A stretch of 64,000 nt of DNA, taken from positions 5,065-69,064 of the forward strand of contig DGRE01000039.1 of NCBI GenBank assembly GCA_002389905.1, written 5' to 3'. This document shows positions 33,932-42,251 of the stretch, piece by piece. The stretch's first letter is position 1, and each line of letters begins with the position of its first letter. The stretch is from Hungatella sp. UBA4396 (GTDB lineage: Bacteria > Bacillota > Clostridia > Lachnospirales > Lachnospiraceae). The translations under genes were made by a program, and so were the position numbers. The notes beneath the pieces are model-generated. The model saw only the letters and a list, made by a program, of their open reading frames with translations, did no database searches and was not told where the DNA came from.

Positions 33932-35160
33932 AATCCAAACGTATCAGATACAGTGCACTGTGGCTGTCTGCCTTGCTGGCAGTCATTTTTGCAGTGGGGA
34001 TAATAGTTAATCTTGGGCTGTTTTTCTATGCGGTGATTTCCCTTTCAGGAAAGAGCAGAGAGCCAAAGGTTTCCATGTACGCTGAGATGCTGGAGCATAC
34101 AAACAGAGGCTATCTGCTTCCCGCAGAAGCAGCGGACAAGCTAATAGAAAATCATTATTGGGCCATGCTTATTTCCGATACAAACGGAGAGGTCCTGTGG
34201 TCATATGACAAACCTCCGGAAGTACCGGAACAGTATAAAATTTCTGATATTGCTGCGTTCTCTCGCTGGTATTTGACCGGTTATCCCGTCAAGGTGTGGA
34301 CTGTGGAGGATGGATTGTTTGTGCTGGGTGCGCCCAAGGATTCGATATGGAAATACCCTGTTGAAATGTCCATGGACCAACTTAGTTTTTGGCCTGTTTG
34401 GATCGTCGTTGCTCTGGTGTGCAATTTTCTTGTTATTTTCGGCGTATCCGTATGGATGACCGGACGCCGCTACAAGGAGCGGGACGCCGCACGGATTGAA
34501 TGGGTATCGGGGGTTTCTCACGATATCCGTACACCTCTCTCCATGGTCCTTGGTTATGCTGCAAGTCTGGAAAACGATGGTGAAATACCGGAAAAGAAAC
34601 GGCAGCAGGCCGCGGTTATCCGTCAGAAAGGTGAAGAAATGCGGTCCCTGGTTGCTGATTTAAATCTTGTAAATCGGCTGGAATATGCAATGGAACCCCT
34701 GAAAAAAGAAAGCTTATCAATGGCGGCGCTTGTCCGTGAAACAGCGGCGAACTTTCTCAATGCAGACCTTGACGAAAAATATCCCATTGAGGTGGAAATC
34801 CATCCGGCTGCCGCAGCTTTACAGACATACGGTGACCGGGCACTGCTGGTTCGTATGTTAGGCAATCTGATTGGCAACAGCATTCGCCATAATCCCCGGG
34901 GCTGTTCCATCCGAATAGAACTGGGGGCTGAAAGAAAACTGTTCCATTTAACGGTTCAAGATAATGGGGCAGGTTTTCCGGATGAACAGCTGACCCTGCT
35001 GCGCAAGGACACAAAGCATGAAGCATCTTCAGGCGGCGGGCTGGGCCTTCGCATCGTGAAACGCATTGTGGAGGTTCATGGGGGGCAAATCTGCTTTCAA
35101 AATATACCGGCAGGCGGCTGCAGCTGTACGGTATGGCTGAAAGTGGGAGACAAGCGATAG
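33928..35160 (+). CDS. Sensor histidine kinase (lantibiotic-resistance type)
   Basis: A 410-residue kinase with two membrane helices (about 9-38 and 153-177) flanking a sensor domain of about 110 residues. It has H198 in the H-box GVSHDIRTPLSMVLGY, the N-box LGNLIGNSIRHNPRG, and G-boxes DNGAGF and GGGLGLRIVKRI. The sensor domain is extracytoplasmic. It is coupled to the response regulator by a four-base overlap. The likely signal is a membrane-active peptide handled by the divergent transporter. Confidence 0.88.
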   Translation: MKSKRIRYSALWLSALLAVIFAVGIIVNLGLFFYAVISLSGKSREPKVSMYAEMLEHTNRGYLLPAEAADKLIENHYWAMLISDTNGEVLWSYDKPPEVPEQYKISDIAAFSRWYLTGYPVKVWTVEDGLFVLGAPKDSIWKYPVEMSMDQLSFWPVWIVVALVCNFLVIFGVSVWMTGRRYKERDAARIEWVSGVSHDIRTPLSMVLGYAASLENDGEIPEKKRQQAAVIRQKGEEMRSLVADLNLVNRLEYAMEPLKKESLSMAALVRETAANFLNADLDEKYPIEVEIHPAAAALQTYGDRALLVRMLGNLIGNSIRHNPRGCSIRIELGAERKLFHLTVQDNGAGFPDEQLTLLRKDTKHEASSGGGLGLRIVKRIVEVHGGQICFQNIPAGGCSCTVWLKVGDKR

Positions 35161-35182
35161 CCCCATATTATTTTATTGCGAT

Positions 35183-35466
35183 AAAAAAGAAAACTATGAT
35201 AAATATAAAACGCTGCCGCCTTTCCCAACAATCATTCGGGGACGGTTCAATCCTTTTGAATGGGTGAAAGATCCCAATAGAAGAATGGATTTTTATGATT
35301 CAACAATGCCAATCGCTATTGCATCCGATTCCGAAACGCTGAAGGGCTTTGCTGGAGATGCGGTAACGCTACTTCAAGACTAAGGACTGGAGATAAGGTT
35401 ATTGTTGATGGCGGGCAGGGCACTGTGCATATATTTTCAGGAGTGTATATCCCCATCGAACCTTGA
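35183..35466 (+). pseudogene. PEP-synthase/rifampin-phosphotransferase-like C-terminal relic
   Basis: In one frame 35183-35382 reads DKKENYDKYKTLPPFPTIIRG-like sequence continuing to NPFEWVKDPNRRMDFYD, then stops. Another frame picks up at about 35377 with RLRTGDKVIVDGGQGTVHIF. Both are clear relatives of the second broken copy at 36194-37086, but the whole swivelling phospho-His domain between them is deleted and the frames do not match. It cannot be active. It lies directly after the kinase gene and before the TetR gene. Confidence 0.8.
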
Positions 35467-35520
35467 CCTAAGAATAGTGTATGTACAGTATTATCAAGCC
35501 ATATTTACACCTCCATAAAT

Positions 35521-36204
35521 ATGGCTAAAACGGCAAAGCATTACAACACGAAAAAAAATGAGCTTGTAGATATTGCTGAAAAGTTGTTTCTGGAAAAAGG
35601 TCACGAAGAAACAAGTATTGAGGATATTTTAAATGCTTCAAAAATCTCAAAGGGCGGGTTTTATCATTGTTTTAAATCAAAAAAGGAGGTGCTGACGGAG
35701 AGTATTAACAGCCTGATGGAAACCTCCCTTGCAGAACTTGAACCTATTATTGAAGATCATGAAGCGGACGCCTTGGAAAAACTACGGCTGTTTATGAAAA
35801 GAAAAGAGGCTTTCCAGCAGCCTAAAAAAGAATATGCAAGGTTTTTGAGCATGGTCATGAAATCAGATTTTACCCTTCATAAATACTACCTCGCCCTTGA
35901 GCAGAAATATGTCGCCCCCCCCCTTGCCCGAATCATTGAACAAGGGACAAAAGAAGGGGTCTTTCATGTCCAATATCCGTTGGAAACGGCTGATATCCTG
36001 CTGCGGGTCGTCACTTCTCTACCTCAAAGCAGTTTTTTCGGTGAATATATGGAGAATGAAGTAAAGCACCAAAATTATTCAATTTCTCTGAGAGAAGTAT
36101 TCGCAAGGGTTTTGGGAACAGAAATCAGCAAAATATGGCTGCCGGATGATGAAAATTCGGCAAAAACTTTAACAAAGCAAGGAGGTGGCTTATATGGCAA
36201 ATAA
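35521..36204 (+). CDS. TetR-family regulator
   Basis: A 227-residue TetR/AcrR regulator. HTH: LVDIAEKLFLEKGHEETSIEDILNASKISKGGFYHCFKSKKEVL (residues 14-57), then a helical ligand domain. No strong Shine-Dalgarno site precedes the ATG at 35521. Its end overlaps the start of the broken PEP-synthase-like gene, so the two once formed an operon. The target was probably that gene, now defective. Confidence 0.85.
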   Translation: MAKTAKHYNTKKNELVDIAEKLFLEKGHEETSIEDILNASKISKGGFYHCFKSKKEVLTESINSLMETSLAELEPIIEDHEADALEKLRLFMKRKEAFQQPKKEYARFLSMVMKSDFTLHKYYLALEQKYVAPPLARIIEQGTKEGVFHVQYPLETADILLRVVTSLPQSSFFGEYMENEVKHQNYSISLREVFARVLGTEISKIWLPDDENSAKTLTKQGGGLYGK

Positions 36205-37086
36205 GGTGAAAAGATTTAAAGAGCTTACCCCTGAACTTCAATCTTTTGCCGGAGGGAAAGGGGGCATGCTGGCTAAAATGTCTCAGGCCGGTTATCCGAT
36301 ACCGGAAGGCTTTGTAATCCTGCCTGAGAATTCCTTCGCCGGAGAATTTGAAACGGTTCTCAATGTTCAGTCAGATGAGGAAGTTGTGGAAGCTATTGAT
36401 ACAGTGTTTAAATCCAGAACATCGGAAAGAGTAAATTCATACAACGCCCTTCAAGGTATGGAGCAGTCCCACCAGATGGCAGTAGTGTCCGCGCTTTCGC
36501 CCTTAAAGCAGGAGAGCTTGCGGGTATTGGTGGAGACGTATTTTTCCTCTATGCCGACGAAGTGAAAGACCTTCTTTCCGGGAAAACTCTTAAAGTCAAG
36601 TTTATTCCCGCAAGGCAAGGAAATTACGAAAAATATAAAGCGCTGCCGCCCTTTCCCTCCATTATACGAGGGCGATTTAATCCTTTTGAGTGGGCAAAGG
36701 ATCCTAACAGAAGAATGGACTATTATGATGCCTCCATGCCCATCCGCAGTGATTCGGATTCTGAGCTTCTTCTCAAGGGCCATGCTGGAGTTGCAGGCAG
36801 GATAGAAGGATTTGTACGCATCTTAAAAAGCCCCGAAGAAGGAGAAAAGCTTCAATCAGGTGAAATCCTGGTTGCTTCAACCACCAATATAAGCTGGACA
36901 CCCCTTTTCCCAAAAGCCGCAGCAATCGTAACCGACATCAGCGCGCCTCTTTCCCATGCCGCAATTGTTGCCAGGGAGTTGGGTATTCCTGCTGTTGTGG
37001 GATGCACAAATGCAACCGCAAGACTCAAGACGGGAGATAAGGTCCTGGTTCACGGTGGACAAGGAACGGTACGAATACTAAAGTAA
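36194..37086 (+). pseudogene. PEP-synthase/rifampin-phosphotransferase-like gene with two internal deletions
   Basis: The start is normal: AAGGAGGTG before ATG 36194 and FAGGKGGMLAKMSQAGYPIPEGFVILPE. It then jumps from FVILPEN to SFAGEFETVLNV, losing about 60 residues of the ATP-binding domain, and at about 36475, after QSHQMAVV, the frame breaks and most of the protein is missing. A second frame resumes with RAFALKAGELAGIGGDVFFLYADEV and runs through the intact phospho-His swivel domain, with catalytic-type His in DISAPLSHAAIVARELGIPAVVG, to GGQGTVRILK and the stop at 37086. An intact homologue would be about 850-890 residues. The C-terminal part could still be translated alone but would lack the nucleotide domain. 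Confidence 0.85.
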
Positions 37087-37090
37087 CAAC

Positions 37091-37134
37091 AATGCCATAA
37101 AGCTCTAACAAATATGTTTGAGCTTTATGGCATT
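37091..37134. terminator. Inverted repeat between converging genes
   Basis: AATGCCATAAAGCTC (37091-37105) pairs with GAGCTTTATGGCATT (37120-37134). There is no long T-run, so it is a weak or bidirectional terminator. Confidence 0.55.
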
Positions 37135-37139
37135 GCAGG

Positions 37140-37748
37140 TTAACTTTTATCGGCTGATCCATCCGGTTTTCCAATTAAGCCATAAAAGAATAGTGTCGTT
37201 ATGTCCTTAAACAAGCGTTGGCTGTGTTCCAGATTGCAGAAAGCATCAGAGTGTTTCCCTGCCCTGAACAAATTGATATAAAATAATATAACCTCATTGG
37301 AAATATCATGATGAATATAACCTTCAGCTTTCCCCTTTTCGATCAAATTCAGCATTAAGGGGATAAATTTGTTTTTAACGAAATCTTCAGCGATCCGCCG
37401 TATTACAGGGTCCTCTGATGCCATGAAACCAAGAAAATCCGGGTTTAATCCAGCTAATTCGCCGGTTTTTTCTGTTATAAGTTTTTCCAGCTTTTGAGGA
37501 AAGGGCAAGTCGCTTTCCATTGCTTCGATGTACTCCTGATGATTCTTGTTAAGGACGGTCAGAACCACATCCTGAAGCAGTACATCCTTACTGCCGAAGT
37601 AATTATATATGGTTACCTGGGATACTTTTGCCCTGTGGGCTATTTCCGAAATACTGACTTTTTGCACCCCATGGGCGGAAAAAAGCTCAATGGCAGCCTG
37701 GCGTATATTTTCTTTTTTTATTTCTTTGCGACGTTCAAATCCATCCAT
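37140..37748 (-). CDS. TetR-family repressor divergent from the rifampin-phosphotransferase-like gene
   Basis: A 202-residue TetR regulator. HTH: NIRQAAIELFSAHGVQKVSISEIAHRAKVSQVTIYNYFGSKDVLL (residues 14-58); the rest is helical with GFMASEDPVIRRIAEDFV. GAGGTGAG precedes the start. Its start faces the start of the 874-residue enzyme, and the 147-base spacer contains two near-identical palindromic sites (37777-37819). It therefore most likely represses both itself and the enzyme. Confidence 0.9.
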   Translation of the reverse strand: MDGFERRKEIKKENIRQAAIELFSAHGVQKVSISEIAHRAKVSQVTIYNYFGSKDVLLQDVVLTVLNKNHQEYIEAMESDLPFPQKLEKLITEKTGELAGLNPDFLGFMASEDPVIRRIAEDFVKNKFIPLMLNLIEKGKAEGYIHHDISNEVILFYINLFRAGKHSDAFCNLEHSQRLFKDITTLFFYGLIGKPDGSADKS

Positions 37749-37776
37749 GGAAAACTCACCTCAACATAATAATACT

Positions 37777-37819
37777 ATATGTTTTGAAACATATCAATAA
37801 AAATATTTCAAAACATATT
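37777..37819. promoter_or_regulatory. Tandem palindromic operators for the TetR repressor
   Basis: ATATGTTTTGAAACATAT (37777-37794) is a perfect palindrome with a two-base centre. AATATTTCAAAACATATT (37802-37819) is a second, imperfect copy 25 bases away. Both lie in the divergent spacer and overlap likely promoters of the TetR gene and the enzyme. Confidence 0.7.
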
Positions 37820-37895
37820 GCGAAAAAATGGGAAAAGGTATATTATGAAATATATAAATAAATTAACTTCATAAATTTTAAAAGAGGTGATTTGA

Positions 37896-40520
37896 GTGGG
37901 TACATATGTATTGGTTTTCAGTGAAATTGATAAGACAAAGCTGACAGAGGTCGGGGGCAAAGGCATGAACCTGGGAGAACTGTCAAAAATTGATGGATTG
38001 GAGGTGCCGGAGGGTTTTTGTGTCACTACGGAAGCATATAGGCTTGCCATCGGACAGAATAAGGAATTCAGCCGGTTATTGGAGCAATTATCTCTTCTCA
38101 AGGGAGAGGACAACGGAAAAATCAGTGAAATCAGCTGCAGAATACGAAAGATTATTGAATCTGTGGGGATTCCAAAGGATATAGAAAATGAAGTTATACG
38201 TTATCTTTGGAAATTCGGTGAGAAAAACGCCTATGCCGTGCGCTCCAGCGCAACCGCCGAGGATCTGCCATTGGCTTCATTTGCAGGGCAGCAGGATACT
38301 TATTTAAATATCAGTGGGAAGGAAGCAATATTAAAGCACATAAGCAAGTGCTGGGCATCGCTGTTTACTGACCGTGCCATATCCTACCGTATACAGAACG
38401 GCTTTGATCATCGTAAAGTATACCTGTCAGTCGTTATACAGCGGATGGTTTTCCCCGAAGCTTCAGGAATCATGTTTACAGCCGACCCTGTTACCGCCAA
38501 CCGGAAAGTGCTATCCATAGATGCAAGCTTCGGACTTGGAGAAGCTTTAGTCTCAGGCCTTGTTAATGCGGATATTTACAAGGTGCGGGAAAAGAAAATC
38601 GTTGATAAGAAGATATCCACCAAAAAATTGGCTATCTATGGGCTGGAGGAAGGCGGTACAGAGGAAAGAGGAATAGAACCCGGTCAACAGAATAAACAAA
38701 CGTTGACAGATGAGCAGATTATGGCCCTTGCAGAAATAGGCAAAAAGATAGAGGCATACTTTGGTGCGCCCCAGGATATCGAATGGTGCCTTCAGGGGGG
38801 GGAGTTTTTCATTGTTCAAAGCCGCCCTATTACTACGCTGTATCCTGTGCCGGAAAATGACGGAAAGAATCGTGTATACACATCAATGGGACATTTACAG
38901 ATGATGACGGAGGATATAAAACCATTAGGGATGTCCTTCTGCAAACTTTTGTCCTTTTGGTTTGGCGCAAATTTGAATGCCGCCGGAGGAAGGCTTTTTC
39001 TTGACGCGACCTATGATCTGTCTTCGCCTATAGGGAGGAAGATTCTGATTGGGAGTACAGGCAAGGCTGACGTTTTAATGAAGAATGCTCTCCTGAATAT
39101 CATGCGGCGGCAGGATTTTGTCAAAGAAATGCCCCGTGGAAAGGGTTCTATCAACGCAGGCATCGGTGCATTGGCCTGGATTATATCGGCCATAAAGGTT
39201 TATCGGAAGAACGAGGAAAAGACTGTTGAAGCCTTGATCGCTTACAACGACGGGCTAATAAGAGATATGGAGCAAAGGATTAAAAAATTATCGGGAGATG
39301 AGCTTTTTGGATTTATTTTACAGGATACAACGGATTTAAAAGCAGTGCTGACAGGTCCGCAAAACATGAGTCTTATGGTAGTCGGGGCGTTTGTATCCAG
39401 TTGGATCAGTAAAAAAACTGAAAAATGGCTGGGAGAAAAGAGTGCCGTTGACATCCTTTCTAAGTCCATACCCAATAATGTTACCGCAGAAATGGGTATG
39501 GAACTGATGAATGTATCGGATGTGGTCAGGAAGTATCCTGAAGTCGTTGCGTACTTTGAAAATGCCAGAGAGGGAAGCTTTTTTGAAGATTTGAAAGGTC
39601 TGGAGGGCGGACCTGAAGTCAGTGCTGCAATGAAGGCGTACCTTGAAGAATACGGCATGCGCTGTTCCGGTGAGATTGATATTACTAAGGACAGATGGAT
39701 CGAAAGACCAACCATCCTTATTCCAATAATTCTCAGCAACATCAGGAATTTTGAGCCCAATGCAGGCAGCGCCAGATTTGAACAGGGAAAGGCGGAAGCA
39801 ATCCAGATGGAGCAGGATGTTTTAAGACATCTGGAACAGATGCCCGGCGGCAGACAAAAGGCAAAAAAGATGAAGAAAATGATCAACGTCCTGCGTAATA
39901 TTATCAGCTTCAGAGAATACCCCAAGTACTCCTTTATCAAACGTTTTCTGATTTACAAAGACGCGCTGATGAAAGAGGCTGCTGTGCTGGTGCAAAAAGG
40001 TGTCCTTAAGGAGAAAGAGGATGTCTATTATCTATACTTTGAGGAATATAGAGAAGCGGTACGCACCGGCAAACTGGATTACAGCATCATTACCAGGCGG
40101 AAGGAGGATTATGCAGTCTTTGAAAAGCTGACGCCTCCAAGAGTGATGACCTCTGAGGGCGAAATCATATCAGGAGAATACAGCAGCGGAAACAAGCCTG
40201 AAGGTGCTTTGGCCGGCATCCCAGTTTCATCGGGGACTATTGAAGGACGGGCACGTATAGTGTTAAAAATAGAGGATGCATGTATGGAAGAAGGGGATAT
40301 ACTTGTAACCTCCTTTACAGACCCCAGTTGGACACCCCTATTTATCTCTGTTAAAGGTCTTGTCACGGAAGTCGGCGGCCTCATGACCCATGGCGCAGTC
40401 ATTACAAGAGAATACGGTCTTCCGGCAGTTGTGGGGGTGGAAAATGCCACAACGCTGATAAAGGAGGGGCAGAAAATCAGGGTGAATGGAACAGAAGGGT
40501 ATGTAGAGATATTAGAATAA
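37896..40520 (+). CDS. Rifampin phosphotransferase (Rph)-like / PEP-synthase-family enzyme
   Basis: An 874-residue three-domain dikinase-type enzyme. The N-terminal ATP-grasp domain (1 to about 315) has K22 (VGGKGMNLGE), R116 (YAVRSSATAED), SFAGQQDT, FTADPVT and EWCLQGGEFFIVQSRP. A central, mainly helical domain (about 330-755) and a C-terminal swivel domain with the phospho-His in LMTHGAVITREYGLPAVVGVENAT complete it. Length, domain order and the K22/R117-like pair match Rph enzymes, which transfer the beta-phosphate of ATP to rifamycins; PEP synthases of similar shape are the alternative. GAGGTGA serves a GTG start at 37896. It is divergent from a TetR repressor with tandem operators, which suits an inducible resistance gene. 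Drug activity is inferred, not shown. Confidence 0.8.
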   Translation: MGTYVLVFSEIDKTKLTEVGGKGMNLGELSKIDGLEVPEGFCVTTEAYRLAIGQNKEFSRLLEQLSLLKGEDNGKISEISCRIRKIIESVGIPKDIENEVIRYLWKFGEKNAYAVRSSATAEDLPLASFAGQQDTYLNISGKEAILKHISKCWASLFTDRAISYRIQNGFDHRKVYLSVVIQRMVFPEASGIMFTADPVTANRKVLSIDASFGLGEALVSGLVNADIYKVREKKIVDKKISTKKLAIYGLEEGGTEERGIEPGQQNKQTLTDEQIMALAEIGKKIEAYFGAPQDIEWCLQGGEFFIVQSRPITTLYPVPENDGKNRVYTSMGHLQMMTEDIKPLGMSFCKLLSFWFGANLNAAGGRLFLDATYDLSSPIGRKILIGSTGKADVLMKNALLNIMRRQDFVKEMPRGKGSINAGIGALAWIISAIKVYRKNEEKTVEALIAYNDGLIRDMEQRIKKLSGDELFGFILQDTTDLKAVLTGPQNMSLMVVGAFVSSWISKKTEKWLGEKSAVDILSKSIPNNVTAEMGMELMNVSDVVRKYPEVVAYFENAREGSFFEDLKGLEGGPEVSAAMKAYLEEYGMRCSGEIDITKDRWIERPTILIPIILSNIRNFEPNAGSARFEQGKAEAIQMEQDVLRHLEQMPGGRQKAKKMKKMINVLRNIISFREYPKYSFIKRFLIYKDALMKEAAVLVQKGVLKEKEDVYYLYFEEYREAVRTGKLDYSIITRRKEDYAVFEKLTPPRVMTSEGEIISGEYSSGNKPEGALAGIPVSSGTIEGRARIVLKIEDACMEEGDILVTSFTDPSWTPLFISVKGLVTEVGGLMTHGAVITREYGLPAVVGVENATTLIKEGQKIRVNGTEGYVEILE

Positions 40521-40545
40521 ATTATGCATATATAGGTAAATCATT

Positions 40546-40812
40546 GTGAAAAAAGAAAAGAAAGCTTTCAATGGCAATTTTATATTGTACTTGCTGGGAA
40601 GGATGGTATCCGACACAGGAACCAGCATACAGATGGTGGTTCTGCGGCTACGATAGGACTTTTTTCCTTCCTGCCCTTCATATTCAAAGGGCAGGCTTTT
40701 GCGACTTTTGACGGATGTTTTAGACTTCGTGATACCGGCTTTCGTTGTGGGCTATAGCGAGAGAGGTATTCACATGAGTATTTTTGCGCTTTTATCCCTT
40801 TTCGAGGTGTAA
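40546..40812 (+). pseudogene. MFS transporter N-terminal relic
   Basis: A GTG at 40546 starts KKAFNGNFILYLLGRMVSDTGTSIQM, the first helix of a major facilitator transporter. The frame stops at 40656, while another frame carries ATIGLFSFLP, and later frames carry DFVIPAFVVG. Several deletions and frameshifts make it inactive. It follows the 874-residue enzyme directly and may be the remnant of a co-transcribed efflux gene. Confidence 0.65.
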
Positions 40813-40874
40813 TATAGAGACAGAGCAACCTGTACATACCCTCCTTCATTTTTACAATTTTATCTTACAAATCT

Positions 40875-40917
40875 AAACAAGTCAGCACTCTGCCATAGGC
40901 GAAGTGCTGACTTGTTT
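40875..40917. terminator. Hairpin terminator
   Basis: AAACAAGTCAGCACT (40875-40889) pairs with AGTGCTGACTTGTTT (about 40902-40916), followed by TGTG. It is probably the old terminator of the decayed transporter operon. Confidence 0.7.
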
Positions 40918-40933
40918 TGTGTGCCAAGCATAG

Positions 40934-41035
40934 TACTATGATAATGCAATGATGGAGTCTTTCTATCGAACTTTAAAAAGAGAGCTTATTCTAGATGCTA
41001 GATTTCTCCTGCACAATTTGAGCGAGAAAACTTAA
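40934..41035 (+). mobile_element. IS3-family transposase (OrfB) remnant
   Basis: Thirty-three codons give YYDNAMMESFYRTLKRELIL, the catalytic-Glu end of an IS3/IS150-type DDE transposase, followed by unrelated residues and a stop. The following bases TGTGTCTAAAAAATGTTGACAAGTCC (41049-41074) resemble the right end of such elements. Nothing else of the insertion sequence is present. Confidence 0.7.
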
Positions 41036-41073
41036 ATCAACTTAACTTTGTGTCTAAAAAATGTTGACAAGTC

Positions 41074-41111
41074 CCCCCATAAGTTAGATTTTCAGGTCTA
41101 ACTTATGGGGG
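41074..41111. repeat. Perfect 15-bp inverted repeat
   Basis: CCCCCATAAGTTAGA (41074-41088) and its exact complement (41097-41111) around an 8-base loop. It has no T-run. It lies right after the IS3 remnant and may be part of an element end or a transcription barrier. Confidence 0.6.
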
Positions 41112-41117
41112 TCAGTT

Positions 41118-41180
41118 CACCCCTTGGCGAAAGCTATGTCTTTTTGGTGCCTGTGGTCCGAATCGAACCCACACGTTCAC
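41118..41180 (-). other. Decayed tRNA 3' end with conserved downstream sequence
   Basis: Read on the minus strand, GTGTGGGTTCGATTCGG followed by ACCACAGGCACCA looks like the T-arm and acceptor end, including CCA, of a tRNA. However, the T-stem pairs in only three of five positions and no 5' half is present. The adjacent CCCTTGGCG-AAA-CTATGTCTTTTTG is shared with the region next to the tRNA-Ser fragment at 48.6 kb. Confidence 0.35.
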
Positions 41181-41230
41181 TGCTTTAATTACGCAAAAAG
41201 TACAGAAACAGATCAATATTTATCAAGTTT

Positions 41231-42235
41231 TCAATAGTCGATCTCTGCCATAACCTGGGAAACCTCTATCTTCTCTTGAATCAGCCCGACGTCGTACATC
41301 CAGTCAATGTTAGCCTGCCAGTTTTCAGCCGTCTGACTCAGGAAGGGGGCGTCGGTAGTTTCCATCAAGGGCAGCAGAGCCTGACAGGACTGCTCCTCCA
41401 CAGAGGAAGACAGGGGGAAATTCTCCTCGTTCTGATTGTCCAGCAGAATCTGCAGGCATGCGTCCGTATCCGCCTGGAAGTCCGCAAAGCCCTTGGCAGA
41501 AGCTCGCAGGAAGCCCGCCAACACCTCTGGTTCGGTCTCAATCATCTTGTTGCCAGCCAGGAACACGGCTGCATAGTGGCTGGGGATACCGTATCCGTTG
41601 ACCATGAAATAGTTTACATCGAAACCCTCTTCCTCCATCTGGGGAACCTCGTGGTTCACAAGGCATCCAATGGTGGCGTCCACATTGCCGGTGGTCATGG
41701 AGTTCATCAGCTCAAAGCCTACGTTTACCATCTCCACACTGGCAAAATCCGCACCACTGGCTTCCATCATGGTCTGCACCAAAGCCTCGCTGAGGGCGGT
41801 ACCGGCATAGCCCACAGTCTTGCCCGCAAGATCTGCGGGGCTTTGGATGTTCTTGTCCGCCAGGGACAGGATGATATTCAGGGGCGACTGAACCACAGCA
41901 CCGATGGACTTGACGCCGATGTCTTGGTTTGCAACTACCTGGATGATATCGTGCTCATAGTATAAGCCAATCTCCGCCTTGCCAGCGGCCACCAGGGACA
42001 AAGCATCGTTGTCATTGGCAGGAAACTGAATTTTCACATCCAATCCTTCATCCTTGTAGTAGCCCCGCTCAATGGCGGTGTAGATGAAGGTATGCAGGGC
42101 GTTGGGATACCAATCCAGTACCACGTTGATTTCCCGAAGATTTCCGCCATTCCCGGTGTCTTTTTGCCGGTCACAGCCGGTCAGAAAGGACAGTAACATC
42201 ATAACTGCCAGAAGCAGCGCAGTAATCTTTTTCAT
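41231..42235 (-). CDS. thiY: Pyrimidine (HMP) ABC transporter substrate-binding lipoprotein, ThiY-like
   Basis: A 334-residue NMT1/THI5-like binding lipoprotein. The signal peptide ends LLSFLTGC (lipid Cys at residue 21), then comes VVLDWYPNALHTFIYTAIERGYYKDEGLDVKIQFP, the ThiY hallmark, followed by NDNDALSLVAAGKAEIGLYYEHDI. It binds thiamine-pyrimidine precursors (HMP or formylaminopyrimidine) outside the membrane. AGAAGGATATC precedes the ATG at 42235. It is the last gene of the thiamine operon and follows its permease by 16 bases. Confidence 0.9.
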   Translation of the reverse strand: MKKITALLLAVMMLLSFLTGCDRQKDTGNGGNLREINVVLDWYPNALHTFIYTAIERGYYKDEGLDVKIQFPANDNDALSLVAAGKAEIGLYYEHDIIQVVANQDIGVKSIGAVVQSPLNIILSLADKNIQSPADLAGKTVGYAGTALSEALVQTMMEASGADFASVEMVNVGFELMNSMTTGNVDATIGCLVNHEVPQMEEEGFDVNYFMVNGYGIPSHYAAVFLAGNKMIETEPEVLAGFLRASAKGFADFQADTDACLQILLDNQNEENFPLSSSVEEQSCQALLPLMETTDAPFLSQTAENWQANIDWMYDVGLIQEKIEVSQVMAEIDY

Positions 42236-42251
42236 AGATATCCTTCTTTCT

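Noticed and set aside
36562..37086. A separate small gene for a PEP-utilising swivel domain.
   Set aside because: Its coding sequence continues upstream without a start (RAFALKAGELAGIGGDVFF), showing it is the 3' part of the broken gene that begins at 36194.
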